This document shows, one piece after another, positions 28,539 to 41,785 of a stretch of DNA of 64,000 bases. The stretch is from Rutidosis leptorrhynchoides. Taxonomy: Eukaryota; Streptophyta; Magnoliopsida; Asterales; Asteraceae. The DNA lies in contig NC_092333.1 in the NCBI RefSeq assembly GCF_046630445.1, positions 183,146,501 through 183,210,500 on the forward strand, in the 5' to 3' direction. A program made the position numbers and the translations under genes. The stretch's first letter is position 1. Each line of letters opens with the position of its first letter. The notes below the pieces were generated by a model. It was not told where the DNA came from. It worked only from the letters and a program-made list of their open reading frames with translations, and ran no database searches.

Positions 28539-31085
28539 TTTGAAATATATTATATTAGAATTAACTATGTAAAATCAAACAATATATAATTATTATTATT
28601 AAAAATATCTATATATATAAATAAAGTATATTGAATAAATTTATATAGTTTCGAATTTATTTAGTAAACGATAGAAGCACTCGTTATCATTCAATGGATA
28701 TTAAGCAAGTTAAATTCAAACTTATATGATATTAAAAATAAACGGTTATTTGAAAATGAGTTATATAAATTTTAGGCTTACTAAAAATGTATTTAGGATA
28801 TAGTTATTAAATTTTAACACTTTTTATATTTTACCCAAAATTGAGAGGGACAGTTGATGTAATTTTTATTTAATAGTTAATTACCGAATTTTATTCCATA
28901 ATGACTGAAATAATTAAAGATGATTAATATAAAATTTTGGAATTTTTATGAAGACTTTTATTCGCCACTGAATTACAACGGGGTACGAATTAATATCCCT
29001 AATAAACTGCCTCTAAAAATCACGACTGCTATATTCTTGTTACATGTTACAATCAACTTTATATTTTTTAATAAATTTATTATTACTATATTTGTATATA
29101 TGCACATGGTATCATTAAGCAAACAATAATCGAATATTTTGCTGTACTCCATTCATATATCTTTATTCAATCTAAACTAGTGATTACTATTTTACCACTA
29201 TTAATAATTGATATCATGAATTTCACTGTGTTTGTTTTTGTGTCTTCCTCACTTAATCTTATAGGTTATATATACATATAACTTGTTTACTACGGAGTAC
29301 TACCCATTCCAAATTGCTGATGCCAGAGAACGAAACTACAACAATCATCATCATTATCCTTCTCACTTTATATATATTAAATGCATTACATAAACACATA
29401 AATATATGCACAAGAGTTATAAGTCATCCTCACCACTTTCATTGGATCTACCTTCCACCAGTTTTCTTCATGAAACTCGATCATCGCTCTTACCAAACGG
29501 TCATTCACCCTATGACTATTACACACTAACTCGATATTGTTTTCTTCTTTGTGAACACCAAACCAAACCAACATCAAAACCATCAACTTAATCCATCACC
29601 TGTCACCTTACTACTGGCGGCAACCACCATATCTGTCGACCATCACCACCACATTTAACCCGTAATTACGGTTAACCACCATCACCAAACCATTATGTTT
29701 TATATCCGCTTTCATTCGAACACCCTTAATTCCATGGATCGACCACCACAACCTCAACCATTCTCTCTCTCTTTATTCTCTCACTCTCACTATAGCTCTC
29801 TATTATTTATGATTAACAACCACAAATCATCACCATATGTTAACGGTTGCTACTGTAGACGAACGAAACCCATTTCATCAAAACCCATTCGAACTTTCGC
29901 AGCTGTTAACTACTTCTATTTTAATCAAACAATAAACTAAACATCACACATCGGTTTTCTAACTGCTGCTGCTATTCTTGTTTCGGTTTCAGCTGAAAAC
30001 ACCACTATAAACCCATTTAAACATCACCTTATTATCAATTCTGTTGCTGTTAAATTCCTGTTTCTTTTCTGTCGTGAGAATCACCTTCAAATCACCTTCC
30101 ACAAATAACCAACAATCAACTACTACTTCTGTTGCTCGAGGTTTTCTGTTCCGGCATAACACCACCACAAACAACACCTTTTTTAATGTATGTTAGTGTT
30201 TCATGTTTCCTTGTCAATGTTTAACTAACCAAACAGCTACCTCCACCACATTCACCCAACCCTAACACCACCAACATCAACCTTATCATTTTTTTCTTTT
30301 CTTTTCGTTTCCTACTTCGGTGATTATTTATTTATGTTTTAATTCTATCTGAAGGAAAACCACAAGAGCCGTCACTTGCCACTGCTATTTTAAAGTGTTG
30401 ACAACTGCTGCTCTCTCTCACATGTTTTTCTATTGTTATTGATTTGAAAACCCAGATGAACAGTTCCATCGATGATACGTATTGAAAGATAAAATTGATG
30501 TTTTCGATTGTGATTTTATGTGACTATGATAATGTTGATGATGTAATAAAATACGTATGATAAGTGAGAAGTTGAACGAGATATGATAATGTTGATGATG
30601 TTTTAGATGAAGGATGATGATGATGACGTATGAAACGTATTAAGGGATCGATTGTTACAGGATTTGTTTTATGTTGGGCCATCATAATTCTAATTTAGTT
30701 TGGGCCGTGTTTGTTTGTGTTAATGGGACGAGATTCGGTTTACATTTTAGGATTGGGCCAAATAATCGATGATGATGTATGAATAATAATAAATATGAAG
30801 TAAAGAAAAAGATAATATGATATGGAGATACATATGATAATGATAGTGGGGATCATAATAATGATTAGACTAGGAAGATAATTAGACGATAAGGATAATG
30901 TTGAATAAGAAGAAGGATGCAGAAGTAAAAGTTAAAAACAATTTAAGTTGGGTGTTATTTCAGAATCAAAACACATAACGTAATGGTTAAGGATGTTATC
31001 GGGTTAGCGGGACGTCACGGGTTCAAACCCGGACTTGGACATTTTTTTAGGACTACTTCTTTGAGGTAGTTTACTTATTGCTCAA

Positions 31086-31179
<94 letters not shown>

Positions 31180-32805
31180 GTTGTTGTTGTTATTATTATT
31201 ATTATTATCATTTTTAATGTAAGTAGTATTATTATTGAAACTAATTTTTTTATATAAAATTATCATTTTTATTAATAGAACTATCATTATTATTATTATT
31301 AGAATTATCATTATTTTTATCATTATTATTTTTATTATCATCTTTATTATTTCTAACACTAATATTATTAATTTTTTTCATTATTATTATTAGTAGTATT
31401 AATTTATCAAATAAAGATTTTCTATATAAAAATATATTATTTACATAAAACATAACTATATTAATATGTTTGTAATAAATATTAATTATCTATTTGATGA
31501 ATATAAAAATAAATATAGTTAATTTAGTTATTAATGAAACGTACAAGTTACTAAAATAACAATTAATAATAATACCTAAATTTGTTCGATTACCATTATA
31601 GGTTCGTGAATCCGAGGCCAACCCTGCATTGTTCAGTTGTTCAATGTCGTCACATGTATTTTTACTACAAAATACAATATTGTGAGTTCATTTGATTCCC
31701 TTTTACTCTTTACATTTTTGGGACTGAGAATACATGCGCTACTTTTACAACTGCTTTATTAAATGCTTTTGAAATACATTTTGAACTGCGAATACATGAA
31801 ATGCTTTTATAAATGTTTGAAGAGATAGACACAAGCAAAACATTCTTCAAATGAATTATGTGGACGTGATAATTGTCACCATTGAATTATGTGGACGTGA
31901 TAATTGCCACAATTGATATGAATATTTTTCCCTGATTATTATTGCTTGGTAACCTAAGAATTAGGGAACATCACTAATTTTGAGAATTAGTGCACGCCTA
32001 ATTGACGCGAATCCTAAAGGTAGCTACCGGGTTTAACACCCCCACCCAGAATGTTCACTAGACGGAAGGGCTAGTGGGCGTGGTGTTTAGTACTTCGAAG
32101 TTTATATGATTATTATACAGACAAGATGTTCTGTTTTGGGGATATTATTATGCGCATTATATGTTAAGGTCGGTTACCAAGCCAAGCTATGAAAGCAATG
32201 AAAAGTGAATGTTATGTATCGAGAGAATGATTTTATACACAGGTTATGTGTATGTTATTTTTGTGCACAAGATATGTGTACGGTTATTAATATTTATGAA
32301 AGATGATTTTGTACACGAGAAAGGTGTACTGTATTTAAAAGATATCGCATGTACATTACAGGTGGATATAGGATTCGGGCCCATTTGTACCATGCAGGAT
32401 TTAAATCTTGTGGTCTATCAAAATGATGAATTTAATTGTTTTATGTTAAACCTATGAACTCACCAACCTTTTGGTTGACACTTGAAAGCATGTTTATTCT
32501 TAGGTATGAAAGAAATCTTCCGCTGTTCATTTTCTCATTTTAAAGATATTACTTGGAGTCATTCATGACATATTTCAAAAGACGTTGTATTCGAGTCGTC
32601 GAGTTCATCAAGATTATTACTAAGTCAATTATAGTTGGGTATATTATGAAATGGTATGCATGTCGTCAAATGTCGATGTAATGAAAGTTTGTCTTTTAAA
32701 AAAACAAATGAAATGTTTGTAAAATGTATCATATAGAGGTCAAGTACCTCGCGATGTAACCAATTGTAATGAATTCGTCCAGATGGATTAGGTCGGGTCA
32801 CTACA
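28282..32805 (+). repeat. 3' LTR of LARD-like element 1
   Basis: Near-identical to 20170-24762 by eye, with the same module order: TA tract (about 28460-28532), tRNA-like block (30980-31042), (ATT)n (31086-31205), GAGAATACATG box (31715-31736) and U5 hairpin (32736-32750). The main length differences are in the microsatellites and a short segment near 23535-23560 that is absent here. Confidence 0.9.
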
Positions 32806-32810
32806 AGATG

Positions 32811-33202
32811 GGAAGAGGTAGGTGGGTGAAGATGGAGTATTTAATAATTATTTTTTATTTTTGAAAAGTAGATATATTCATTAAAAGATAATTATATATA
32901 AAAAATTAATAATTATTTTTAACTTTTGTTTACTGCGTATACATTTTGGTATGTACACTACTATTCCACTTTGTGTTTATAATTAAGTGGTAGTTTAAAA
33001 AAATAATTATTTTTATGGTAGTTAAAATAAATAAAAAAAATTAATTAATGACGTGGCAGTTAAGAGAAAAATTTTTAGTCATGATAGGCAGTGTTTAGTT
33101 ATAGGATTTTATGGGTTAGTTATAGAATTTGGGTGCTGATGTGGCGCTGATGTGGCAGGTTAAAAGGATGAATAGTTTAGCCACGATAGGGAGTGGCCTA
33201 AT
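32811..33202. other. Unassigned AT-rich sequence
   Basis: No gene was seen. A short repeat 'gctgatgtggc' occurs twice near 33135-33150, and the words 'gttataggattttatgggttag' and 'gttatagaatttgggtg' hint at degenerate tandem structure. Confidence 0.3.
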
Positions 33203-33480
33203 GTAACGTCCCTCTTTTTCCATTAAGTTTTTCCCTTCAATATTTAACTTTCGTTAATTGGTTTTCATGTCACGCCATCTTTATATAATTAAATATGTTC
33301 CGACATAATAAATAATATTCCAATATTATTTATTTCATACACTATACATTTATGTATTAATACGTGCTTGCGTGTTTCTGTATAGATCCTTCTAGTTACC
33401 AACTCGGTTTCCAAACCGACAATCGTTGGTTATGACTTCTTGTAATTCTTGTCACTATTATGACATTCTTATGTCAAGTG
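33203..33480 (+). repeat. Possible LTR start fragment
   Basis: It begins TGTAACGTCCCTC, the typical start of Ty3 chromovirus-like LTRs in plants, and is cut after 278 bp by the SIRE-like element at 33481. The last five bases (AAGTG, 33476-33480) should be the left target duplication of that insertion. Confidence 0.4.
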
Positions 33481-35826
33481 TGTAAGTAACTAGGGGGTGA
33501 ATAGTTACTTAATACATTTTTAACACTTTTTCGACTGATCACCAAATTTGATTGACTATGATCAATCAATTAAACTCAAACTTGATGTGTGTGGTGTATA
33601 TGTTCAAAATGATAAGCAAAGTAATGTAAAAAACATAGACACAAGGATTTATAGTGGTTCGGGTGGATGTTAACTAATCCACCTTAATCCACTCCCCGAT
33701 TACACTGATCGGGATTTCTTGCTTCACTAAGCACTTTTCTCCAAACTAGGTGGAGATCCGATTTACAAGTCTTCAACTTCTTTGGTAGACAACAAACCTA
33801 ATCTTTCTATCCCTTTAAAAGACTAACTCCAACCTAGCTCAATTTGTCTTGAACTTGGACAAGTATTAATCTTCAAATAAGATTAATCAACTTCCTAAGT
33901 CCCTTTAAGGAAGTAGATCACTAAGCTAGCCTATGCTTCTACTAATTGAAGTTACAAGACTCATACAATTTTCAATGATGATCCTAAGACAATACCAGGA
34001 CATACATCACACTAAGTAAACTCACAAGATAAACAATTTTGATTAGTAAGTTTACAACAACCAAATTCTATATGTATAAGATCATAGAATCTTCTCTTGC
34101 TTGATCACATTTGAGTAGTAATTAAAGCCCTTGTAATCTCTGGAGATAAGCCTTTGAAATATGCAAGAGAGTCAGCTTCAAATGATCTTCAATGCTTGCT
34201 ATTTATAATGAGATTCAAAAACTAGCCGTTGTCACAAAGTCACAGGCACGGTCGACCGTGGTTCGACCGTGCGTACCCTAGTCCAAAAAATGTATCCATT
34301 GTATAGCCGTTTGAATCAGATTTGAACACCACATTTTGGAATCTTTACTCCATCTAGCACCTGCAAAAGAAACCTAATATCCTATACAAGTACTATATGC
34401 ATTAAGTGTGTGAGATTTGGTCTTACTGAGTGAAAATAACATAACATCCAAATGTGGTAAACCCAACATTCTTGAAGAAGTGTCTTGATTGACATTATGA
34501 GTAATCTCAGTTTGGTCAAGACTTAGTTAGGTTCATTAATGCATGTGGTTCAATCCTAAAGACTAGTCAACATGTCATTAACTTCCTAGTTTCAATTAAT
34601 CATAAGTCATATTCATTTTAAGACTAAGTAGAGATTAATTGGATGATGTCTTTCTAAATCAAACATTAAGTGTGTAGAGACATCAATGTTAAATCATACT
34701 TGGACATGTTACACAATGTGTTACTTAGACAAGACCAAGTAAATTATTGACCATTATTCTTTTGTGAACCATTTTACACTTAATTCATTGAAGTAAACTA
34801 GTTACTTAAATCCTAGTATTCTAGCTAATAACACATAGCAAGTATGTTAATCAAGTTGAAAAATTAATGAGTATTAAACATATTAGCAAGTAGCAAGTAA
34901 TACTCACACATAGCAAGAGATAGTTATTTTAAAATCAATCATATGGATATTTGCACAACACTATAGTTTAAACTTTAGTAAGCTTATTTGTAATATAACA
35001 TATTGCATGATTAATGTGTAAGCACACATTAATGTCCAACACATGCACAAGGGAAGAGCAATCTCTAGTTGGGACTTGGTGACCATCCTAAATGTATCTA
35101 AGTGTATTTTAGGATTAAAAGTCTTTACTAGTTATACTTAAAAATATTGTTCTTCATTTAGCCTTAATTTATCACTAAGTAATCTTTAATTGTAATTAAT
35201 GTTCTAGTGACATTAGCTTATGTGTGTTGGTACTTGGTGATCATCCTAAGAATGTCTAGACAAGTTTTAAGATCACAAGTTATTGATTAACACTTATGTG
35301 TTATACCTAATCATGGTTAATTTGTCATTAAGATGTAATTAAGCGTAATTAACCAAGATTAGTGGTTTTATGACCAAAACTCAATTGAGTATGGAGGGGG
35401 CATCTATTCTAAGCGTGTTGAGAAAGGTTTTATGAATTATAGATGTCGGGAAGTGGTCAAACTAAATTTGATCAAAAATGGTGACAGAGAATTCTGCGGT
35501 CGTACTACGGTTGACCGTGGTGGCGACCGTGCAACTTGTTTTCACAAAACTGCATTGTAGATTCAGTCTGGGCTTCTACGGCTAAGTATATGGTCGACCG
35601 TACTTTGACCGTCTACTTTAATGATCTTTATTTTCATTCTATAAGTTTTGTTTGACTTGGTCATTTGCAAGATCAAGTATGGATTAGTGAACTTGCGTGT
35701 TTTATTTTAAGATGTCAATCATCACTTATGCATATGTATGTGTCATCATTAAAACATATTCTTTGGTTAAGCAAAGTATCATACTTAACTTTGTCGGTTA
35801 GTCCATTAACCAACATTCAACCAACA
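33481..35826 (-). repeat. 3' LTR of the SIRE-like element (2346 bp)
   Basis: It starts TGTAAG and ends CCAACA on the plus strand. It aligns with 40916-41785 plus 50957-51691. On the minus strand it carries a TATA box (TATAAAT, 34201-34207) and CG-containing palindromes upstream (34246-34273), with further palindromic words at 35496-35532 and 35591-35613. No coding content. Confidence 0.88.
34246..34273 (-). promoter_or_regulatory. CG palindrome pair upstream of LTR TATA box
   Basis: CACGGTCGACCGTG (34247-34260) is a perfect 14-bp palindrome, followed directly by a second half-copy TTCGACCGTG. It lies 38 bp from the minus-strand TATA box at 34201-34207. The sister LTR keeps both (41683-41710 and 41638-41644) at the same spacing. 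Confidence 0.55.
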
Positions 35827-35996
35827 ATCTCCCCATTTTTGATGATGACAAACATACAAGTGATGCGGGACATTTTACTATAAATACGCAAGTGTTAACA
35901 TCACTTGTATCCATATTTCTCCCCCTTTTTTCGAAGCAAAAAGGTTTGCTCCCCCTAGAACTATGCTCGCCCTTAGAGCAAAGCTCCCCCTTAAAT
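35827..35996 (-). other. Polypurine tract cluster
   Basis: On the minus strand four G-rich purine tracts follow one another: AAGGGGGAGC (near 35990), AGGGGGAGCAAA (near 35955), AAAAGGGGGAGAAAT (near 35925), and finally the LTR-adjacent AAAAATGGGGAGAT. Multiple purine tracts are known in SIRE-type elements. Confidence 0.75.
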
Positions 35997-36304
35997 TGTA
36001 CATGATGGAAGATAATTATTAAAAACATAACAAGCACACATTTTATTCATAGCAAACACGAAACATAGATATGCATATATGAAATTATGCATGGATAACA
36101 TAACAAATCACCCCTATATTTGTTCTACATGGGGCGAGAGGTTCTTGGTTGTGAGGAGCACCTTCCACAAACAAGATTGTTCAGAAATCGTCGTAAGAGC
36201 TTGTGGGTTCGACGATTCTGACGGTGAAGAATGGATGTTTGAGTGGAGGATAATAGTGCAATAAACTGGTCATCTTCAACACTATCATCGGATCCCGTAA
36301 CACT

Positions 36305-37133
36305 CTAAGCAGGTGTGTTTTCACCTTCTGTTTCTTCATTAAAAGGTCTAACCGAATCATAATTGATTGGGAAGGTAGTTAGACCAACAAGATGAAGATC
36401 TTGAACACACAGTTGTGTGAAGAGTTTCGTCAGGTGTGCTCCATAAAGAGAGAAGAGTGATTCATTGTACACAAACCCATTCATCCTCTTTGCCATGAAA
36501 AAATGCCATGTTGACTTGAATTCGGTGTTGGAGACACCAGAGTAAAGAGGCTTCACAGGCATGGACCTTTGTGGAGAGTTTTTCCACCTTGTAGTAGATA
36601 TTTTGATTTATGACCTTGAGCCAAAGGTCAAACTCAGGTGCAAAATGATTTACCTTAAGACCATCATTTTGGATTTCAATGTGATTGATGGGCCTTTGAC
36701 AAAAGGTGTTGATAATGTCACCTTTTGTGACAAACTTGGGAAGACAATAGAGATATGGACTGTAGGTGAAGAATTCCACACCTTCATCAGGCACATGCAT
36801 GAATGTTTTAAAGTCTTTAAGAGACATAGAAAACCCTTTATCAAACAACCAGAATTTGATGTTGTCTGGGGGAGTGAACTCATAGTTCGCACAGAATTCT
36901 CGAACTAGAGTGGAGTGAATGGGACCTCTTAAGGTTAAGAATGCGTCCCATTTTATGTGAGCAAAATTCTCGAGAAGGTCCTCAGGAAAGTGCTCAATAG
37001 TGACCACACAACCTTCGACGATTGGTCTAGTTCTAACCATTTGTCGGTTGTGATTGATCATATCACTTTCTACTTTAGAGTTAGGAAAGCGATTATCAAA
37101 GGAGTCGGAAACGGAAGAAGACAAGTCGATCAA
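36305..37133 (-). pseudogene. Transposase_32-like ORF, copy B (one frameshift)
   Basis: The frame begins upstream of 37133 with no clear ATG before MINHNRQ. It reads through EHFPEDLLENFAHIKWDAFL, LVREFCANYEFTPPDNIKFW and FAPEFDLWLKVINQNIYYKV to MAFF at about 36500. A change in a T6/A6 run there shifts the frame, and the other frame continues MAKRMNGFVYNESLFSLYGA and LTKLFTQLCVQDLHL to a stop at 36305. The order 'VREF..N' then 'PE..LW' then a hydrophobic 'LLWCL' block resembles the plant Transposase_32 / Athila ORF-1 type domain seen in many plant repeats. Its function is not known. It lies where SIRE elements carry an env-like ORF. Confidence 0.6.
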
Positions 37134-37711
37134 GAAAGGATTGTTAGGGGACTTGTTAGTTTGACTCCTTTTGAGTGAAGGGGTTGTAGTGAGTCTTGCA
37201 TCATTATCTTCTCAATTCAAAGGGAAGAAGACGAGTCTTCATTTAATCTTCCATTCCCTTTTGGAGTAATTGAATCTTTTGAGGAATTGAATCATATTTA
37301 AGTATGATGAATTGTGCTAATTTGTGAAGGACACTTTGAAAACAGATCCATTTAGGTTTGAAGGATTCAATGTGCATTAATTTTTTAAGGAAAGAGAAAA
37401 AGTAGAATGTCAGACTGCTACACGGTCGATCCTGCGGTCGACCGTGTAGTTGACCTTATGTGTCCTGAAAATATTTGTTTTTATTTAACAAACTAGTATT
37501 TCCTCAGATTGACTTATTCAAGCAAATATTATTCAAGAAATATTCAAATAGTCATGAGAACAAACATTCAATCACATAATGTATTAAACCAGGTTAAAAA
37601 AATTCAAGCAACATTGTAAATTCATCTTCTTCTACTACTCCCTTCACCTCTACTCCTCACATCGCTGCTTCTTTAGCATGAGAAAGCTCTTTTTGCTTTC
37701 TTTAATAGCAG
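37134..37711 (-). other. Spacer between the two ORF copies
   Basis: Non-coding. It holds CG palindrome words (CACGGTCGATCC, then GCGGTCGACCGTG, 37421-37446) like those in the LTRs of the same element. Confidence 0.5.
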
Positions 37712-38640
37712 TTATTGATACTTATTTATCTTAGCTTGGTTCAGGTAGATTCGTTCTGCTTTCGACTCACAATCCAAACCATAAAAAGGATCATTAGGTT
37801 CGTTTGGAAACTCTTCTTCATCACTGTCGGATATTTCCTCTAGATTGATTTGTGAGTTGGTCATAGCTTCATAGACCCTTTCGATCTTGTTAGAGTCATC
37901 TTCATCTTCACATCCCATCATGGTTAATGTATGACGATTGAATATTTGATTAGTTAGATTGATGTGAATGTCATCCATTACTCTTAGTTTGTCAAACAAC
38001 CTAGTGAGATGCATTCCATATGGAAGAGCTCTTGTTGAGTTCTTTGGTACATTGCTCATTCGTATAGCCATAAAATAAGCTATATCGACTGGTTCTTGCA
38101 TTTCCAGACACCAAAGAAGAGCCATTTGAACAGCATGAATGTGCGAGCGATTTCCCATTTTACAATAAATATTGTAGTCGATCACTGTTTTCCATATGCG
38201 GAACTTCTTTCGTGAGTGCTTGCCTAGTACACCCTGATTGATGATTTATTCTCTTGGAGCATTGTCTTCACACAGTGTTTGAATAGCCACATCTCTATTA
38301 ATGAAATCTGGGAGAGAGGTAAGACTATGTCCTGTGTGGAAGAACCTTCGTCCATTTGTCGGAACTCCCAACAATTTTCCGAATTCGTGAAGGGGTATCG
38401 TTGTTCTTGTTGCTTTTAATCTAGAAGAAAATGATCCATCAACATAGATGAAACTAGAGTAAAATATTCGAACGAGTGATGGATATATGGGTCCATTTAG
38501 ATCAAAAATGCATTCTAGTTTAAATCTGAGAAGACTGCAACCATTTCAGGAAAGTCTTCCACATCAACTCTTCTTCCTTCTGCTATTCTTCGATTACTCA
38601 CTCTTTCTCTATTGAGTTTTGATCGATGTGGAGGGAAGTT
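37712..38640 (-). pseudogene. Transposase_32-like ORF, copy A (degenerate)
   Basis: The C-terminal 157 codons are open (38185-37712): VIDYNIYCKMGNRSHIHAVQ, ALLWCLEMQEPVDIAYFMAI, LPYGMHLTRLFDKLRVMDDI, and an acidic tail (SDSDEEEFPNEP). Upstream, frame changes are needed to follow RRVDVEDFPEMVAVF, PSLVRIFYSSFIYVDGSF and TTIPLHEFGKLLGVP. This is paralogous to copy B (compare SLLWCLQHRIQVNMAFFMAK and YGAHLTKLFTQL). The two copies lie head to tail, about 0.6 kb apart, so the element carries a tandem duplication of this ORF. Confidence 0.6.
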
Positions 38641-39566
38641 GGATGAGCTTTCTCCTCGATTAGCAATTTTTTGCACAACGATACTTCAAATTAATTCAAA
38701 GTGTATGTATAATTCAATTGTAGGCAACAAGTTTTGCAAACTTTAATTATCATCAATACTTAGATGTTTTGATGTTAATGTTCCTCACATTTTCACTCTT
38801 CATTAGTGCCAATGAGTTTGCAACTAGATTATGATTCTCACAAAGTTCATATGTGTTCCAGATTAACACATGTTTTGACATCTAACATTATCACACTCAA
38901 TTTGCAACAATGTAGTTTATATCATATGAACAATGATTCTATGAAAATGTAACATAGATGTATAATGAACCCTAGAATTGTCCAGAGTTAAATCAATGCA
39001 TAGATAGGCATCACTACAATCGTTTCTAAGTTGTTCTCAAGAACAATTTTGATTGTTTGCACCAATTTGGATTTTGGGACATTCTAGTTAGGGTTTCTTC
39101 ACAACATTAGTGAAGAGTTCATCATACAAACACAATTGAATGCTAGGAAAATAAGGATTAATCATACCGAAAGTAGGAATTTAGATGGAAGGAATGCATG
39201 TTCTTCGATGTGCGGTCGATCTCCTCAGCAGTGCAGAGAGTATTTGTTTGAATTGAGTTTGAATGAAAGGAAAAGTGAGGGCTTTATTCAATTTAAAACA
39301 GTGTTAGCCCGCGCGCGGTTGAAGTACGGTCAACCGTGGCATTGGCCGTGGAGGAAAAACTTCTAGACGGTTAGAACAGATATCTACGGTCGTGTCTGCG
39401 GTCAGCCGTGCTTCAGTCGTGGATCTCCTGATGAAGCATTTCTTCACTTCTTCTTCTTTTGAGCGCGTTTTGACGATTCTTAGGTTCTATAGAATACTTG
39501 AGGACAAGTTTTCTTTTCCTAACTTTGAATGATCACATCATCCCGATGTTTCATCATCAATGACAC
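38641..39566 (-). other. Non-coding internal sequence with CG palindromes
   Basis: No coding frame was recognised. Two CG-rich clusters (39311-39352 and 39385-39422) contain TACGGTCAACCGTGG and related words in AT-rich surroundings. They have the same theme as in the LTR. Confidence 0.45.
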
Positions 39567-39694
<128 letters not shown>

Positions 39695-40011
39695 ATACAT
39701 ATAGTATACACAAAATGCATCAACTTGTATTTAGCATGCAATTCATAGGTTCATTCAAACACACAAATCCTAATACAAGTAGACTTCCTTCAACATTCCT
39801 TTTGATATCATTTTCAAAAACAATTTTGCATTTGTATGAAAAACCTTTCATTAATTCAAAGTCTTTTGAGAAGGTTATTCTCATTAGCATTTTGATCATT
39901 GTTTTGATTGATTTTAAGGTTACCCAATCCTTGACTGATCTCTTTCATTAAATTGCTAGTTTGGCCAATTTTTTCCATGTTCTCATTTCTCCTAATAATA
40001 GACAATGGACT

Positions 40012-40830
40012 TTAATTACATGATTTGTATTTGCTAGAGTCATGACATAAATTCATTTCAAGTTTATCTTTTGATGAATTACAAATAGTTGTCTTTTCAA
40101 GCTTTCTTTTCAAAGAGTTGTTTTCATCAATTAGAACTTTGTTAAGTTGCTTAACTTTGTGTAATTCTTTTTCTAAAAGTTTTACTTTGTCACGACTACT
40201 ATCATATACAAATTTAATAGTTTTGTAATCATCTAGCAATTCTTCATAATTAGAAGGATAGAATACATGTATCTCATTGCACTCCATGCTTGAGACATCA
40301 TCTTCTTTGTAGGGAGATTCAACCTCTTCTTCACTTTGACCATCTTGATTTAAATGATTTCAAGAACCCATGAGCCAAAGCTCTTCATCTTCATCCAAAC
40401 TTTTTTCTAGAGCATCTTCCCAATCTCTATCAAAATCCCCAAGCTTCTTCAATTTCTCTCTTATCCTTTTACCCTTTAAACTCCTATAGTTTTCTTCTTC
40501 TTGAGAGCATAGTGAATCCCAACATTCCTTTGCATTCTCACACGAAATTATCTTCATTCTTTCTTTATCAGAAAGAACTTCACGGAGTAGTGAAATAGCA
40601 TCAAATTGTTTCAAAACTTCAATGTTTTAAAATGTTGACTTCATTAGTCTTGAACTATCTTGTGGAACAAAGTCTCCTACTTTGATTATCCTCCACAAGT
40701 AGTAATCCTTAGATTTGAAATAAACATCAATCTTAATTTCCACACATCAATATCTTCTTTATCAAATATTGGTGCTTCTTTCACCAATTCTTCTAAGTAT
40801 CTCAGAGTTTAAGTTGATCCGAGAATCGTT
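40012..40830 (-). pseudogene. gag: SIRE-type Gag, degenerate
   Basis: The N-terminal words LVKEAPIFDKEDIDVWK, then (after a frame change) DYYLWRIIKVGDFVP, resemble the start of SIRE/Maximus Gag. The frame continues LKQFDAISLLREVLSDKER, ECWDSLCSQEEENYRSLKGK and REKLKKLGDFDRDWEDALEK. After an in-frame TGA near 40358 comes a charged coiled-coil stretch (KVKLLEKELHKVKQLNKVLI). There is an in-frame TAA near 40620. The zinc knuckle expected further on is not seen, so the protein is 3'-truncated. It starts shortly after the primer site. Confidence 0.75.
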
Positions 40831-40901
40831 GACTCAAGTTTTTGCACAAAATGAATTTTGACACTTCCAAAAACGTTTATAGAGCAATGATTCGAGCAAC
40901 C

Positions 40902-40913
40902 GCTCTGATACCA
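40902..40913 (-). other. Primer binding site of the SIRE-like element
   Basis: The minus strand reads TGGTATCAGAGC, two bases from the LTR end at 40916, and gives the element's minus orientation. Confidence 0.9.
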
Positions 40914-40915
40914 AT

Positions 40916-41785
40916 TGTAAGTAACTAGAGGGGGTGAATAGTTACTTAATACGTTTTTAACACTTTTTCGATTGATCGCCAAATTTGATTAACTATGATC
41001 AATCAATTTAACTCAAACTTGATGTGTGTGGTGTATATGTTCAAAATGATAAGAAAAGTAATGTAAAGAATATAGACACAAGGATTTATAGCGGTTCAGG
41101 TGGATGTTAACTAATCCACCTTAATCTACTCCCCAATTACACTAATCAAGATTTCTTGCTCCACTAAGTACTTTTCTCCAAACCCGGTAGAGATCCGATT
41201 TACAAGTCTTCAACTTCTTTGGTAGACAACAAACCAAATCTTTCTAGCCCTTTGAAAGACCAACTCCAACCTAGCTCAACTCGTCTTCAACTTGGACAAG
41301 TGTTAATCTTCAAATAAGATTAATCAACTTCCTAAGTCTCTTTAAGGAAGTAGATCAGTAAGCTAGCCTATGCTTCTACTGATTGAAGTTACAAGACTCA
41401 TACAATTTGCAATGATGATCCTAAGACAATATTAGGACATACATCACACTAAGTAAACTCACAAGATAAACAATTTTGATTAGTAAGTTTACAACAACCA
41501 AATTCTATATCTATAAGATCATAGAATCTTTTCTTGTTTGATCACATTTGAGTAGTAATTAAAGCCCTTGTGATCTTTGGAAATATGCCTTTGAAATATG
41601 CAAGAGGGTCACCTTCAAATGCTCTTCAATGCTTACTATTTATAGTGAGATTCAAAAACTAGCCGTTGTTACACGGTCACAGGCACGGTCGACCGTGGTT
41701 CGACCATGCGTACCCCAGTCTAAAATATGTATTCGTTGTATAGCTGTTTGACCCAGATTTTAACACCACATTTTGAAATCTTTAC
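40916..41785 (-). repeat. 5' LTR of SIRE-like element, left part
   Basis: It matches 33481-34350 and includes the TATA box (41638-41644) and the CG palindrome pair (41683-41710). It is interrupted after TTTAC at 41781-41785 by LARD-like element 2 and resumes at 50957. Confidence 0.9.

Noticed and set aside
36561..36908. 115-codon plus-strand ORF
   Set aside because: Antisense to the Transposase_32-like ORF, which has the recognisable domain pattern.
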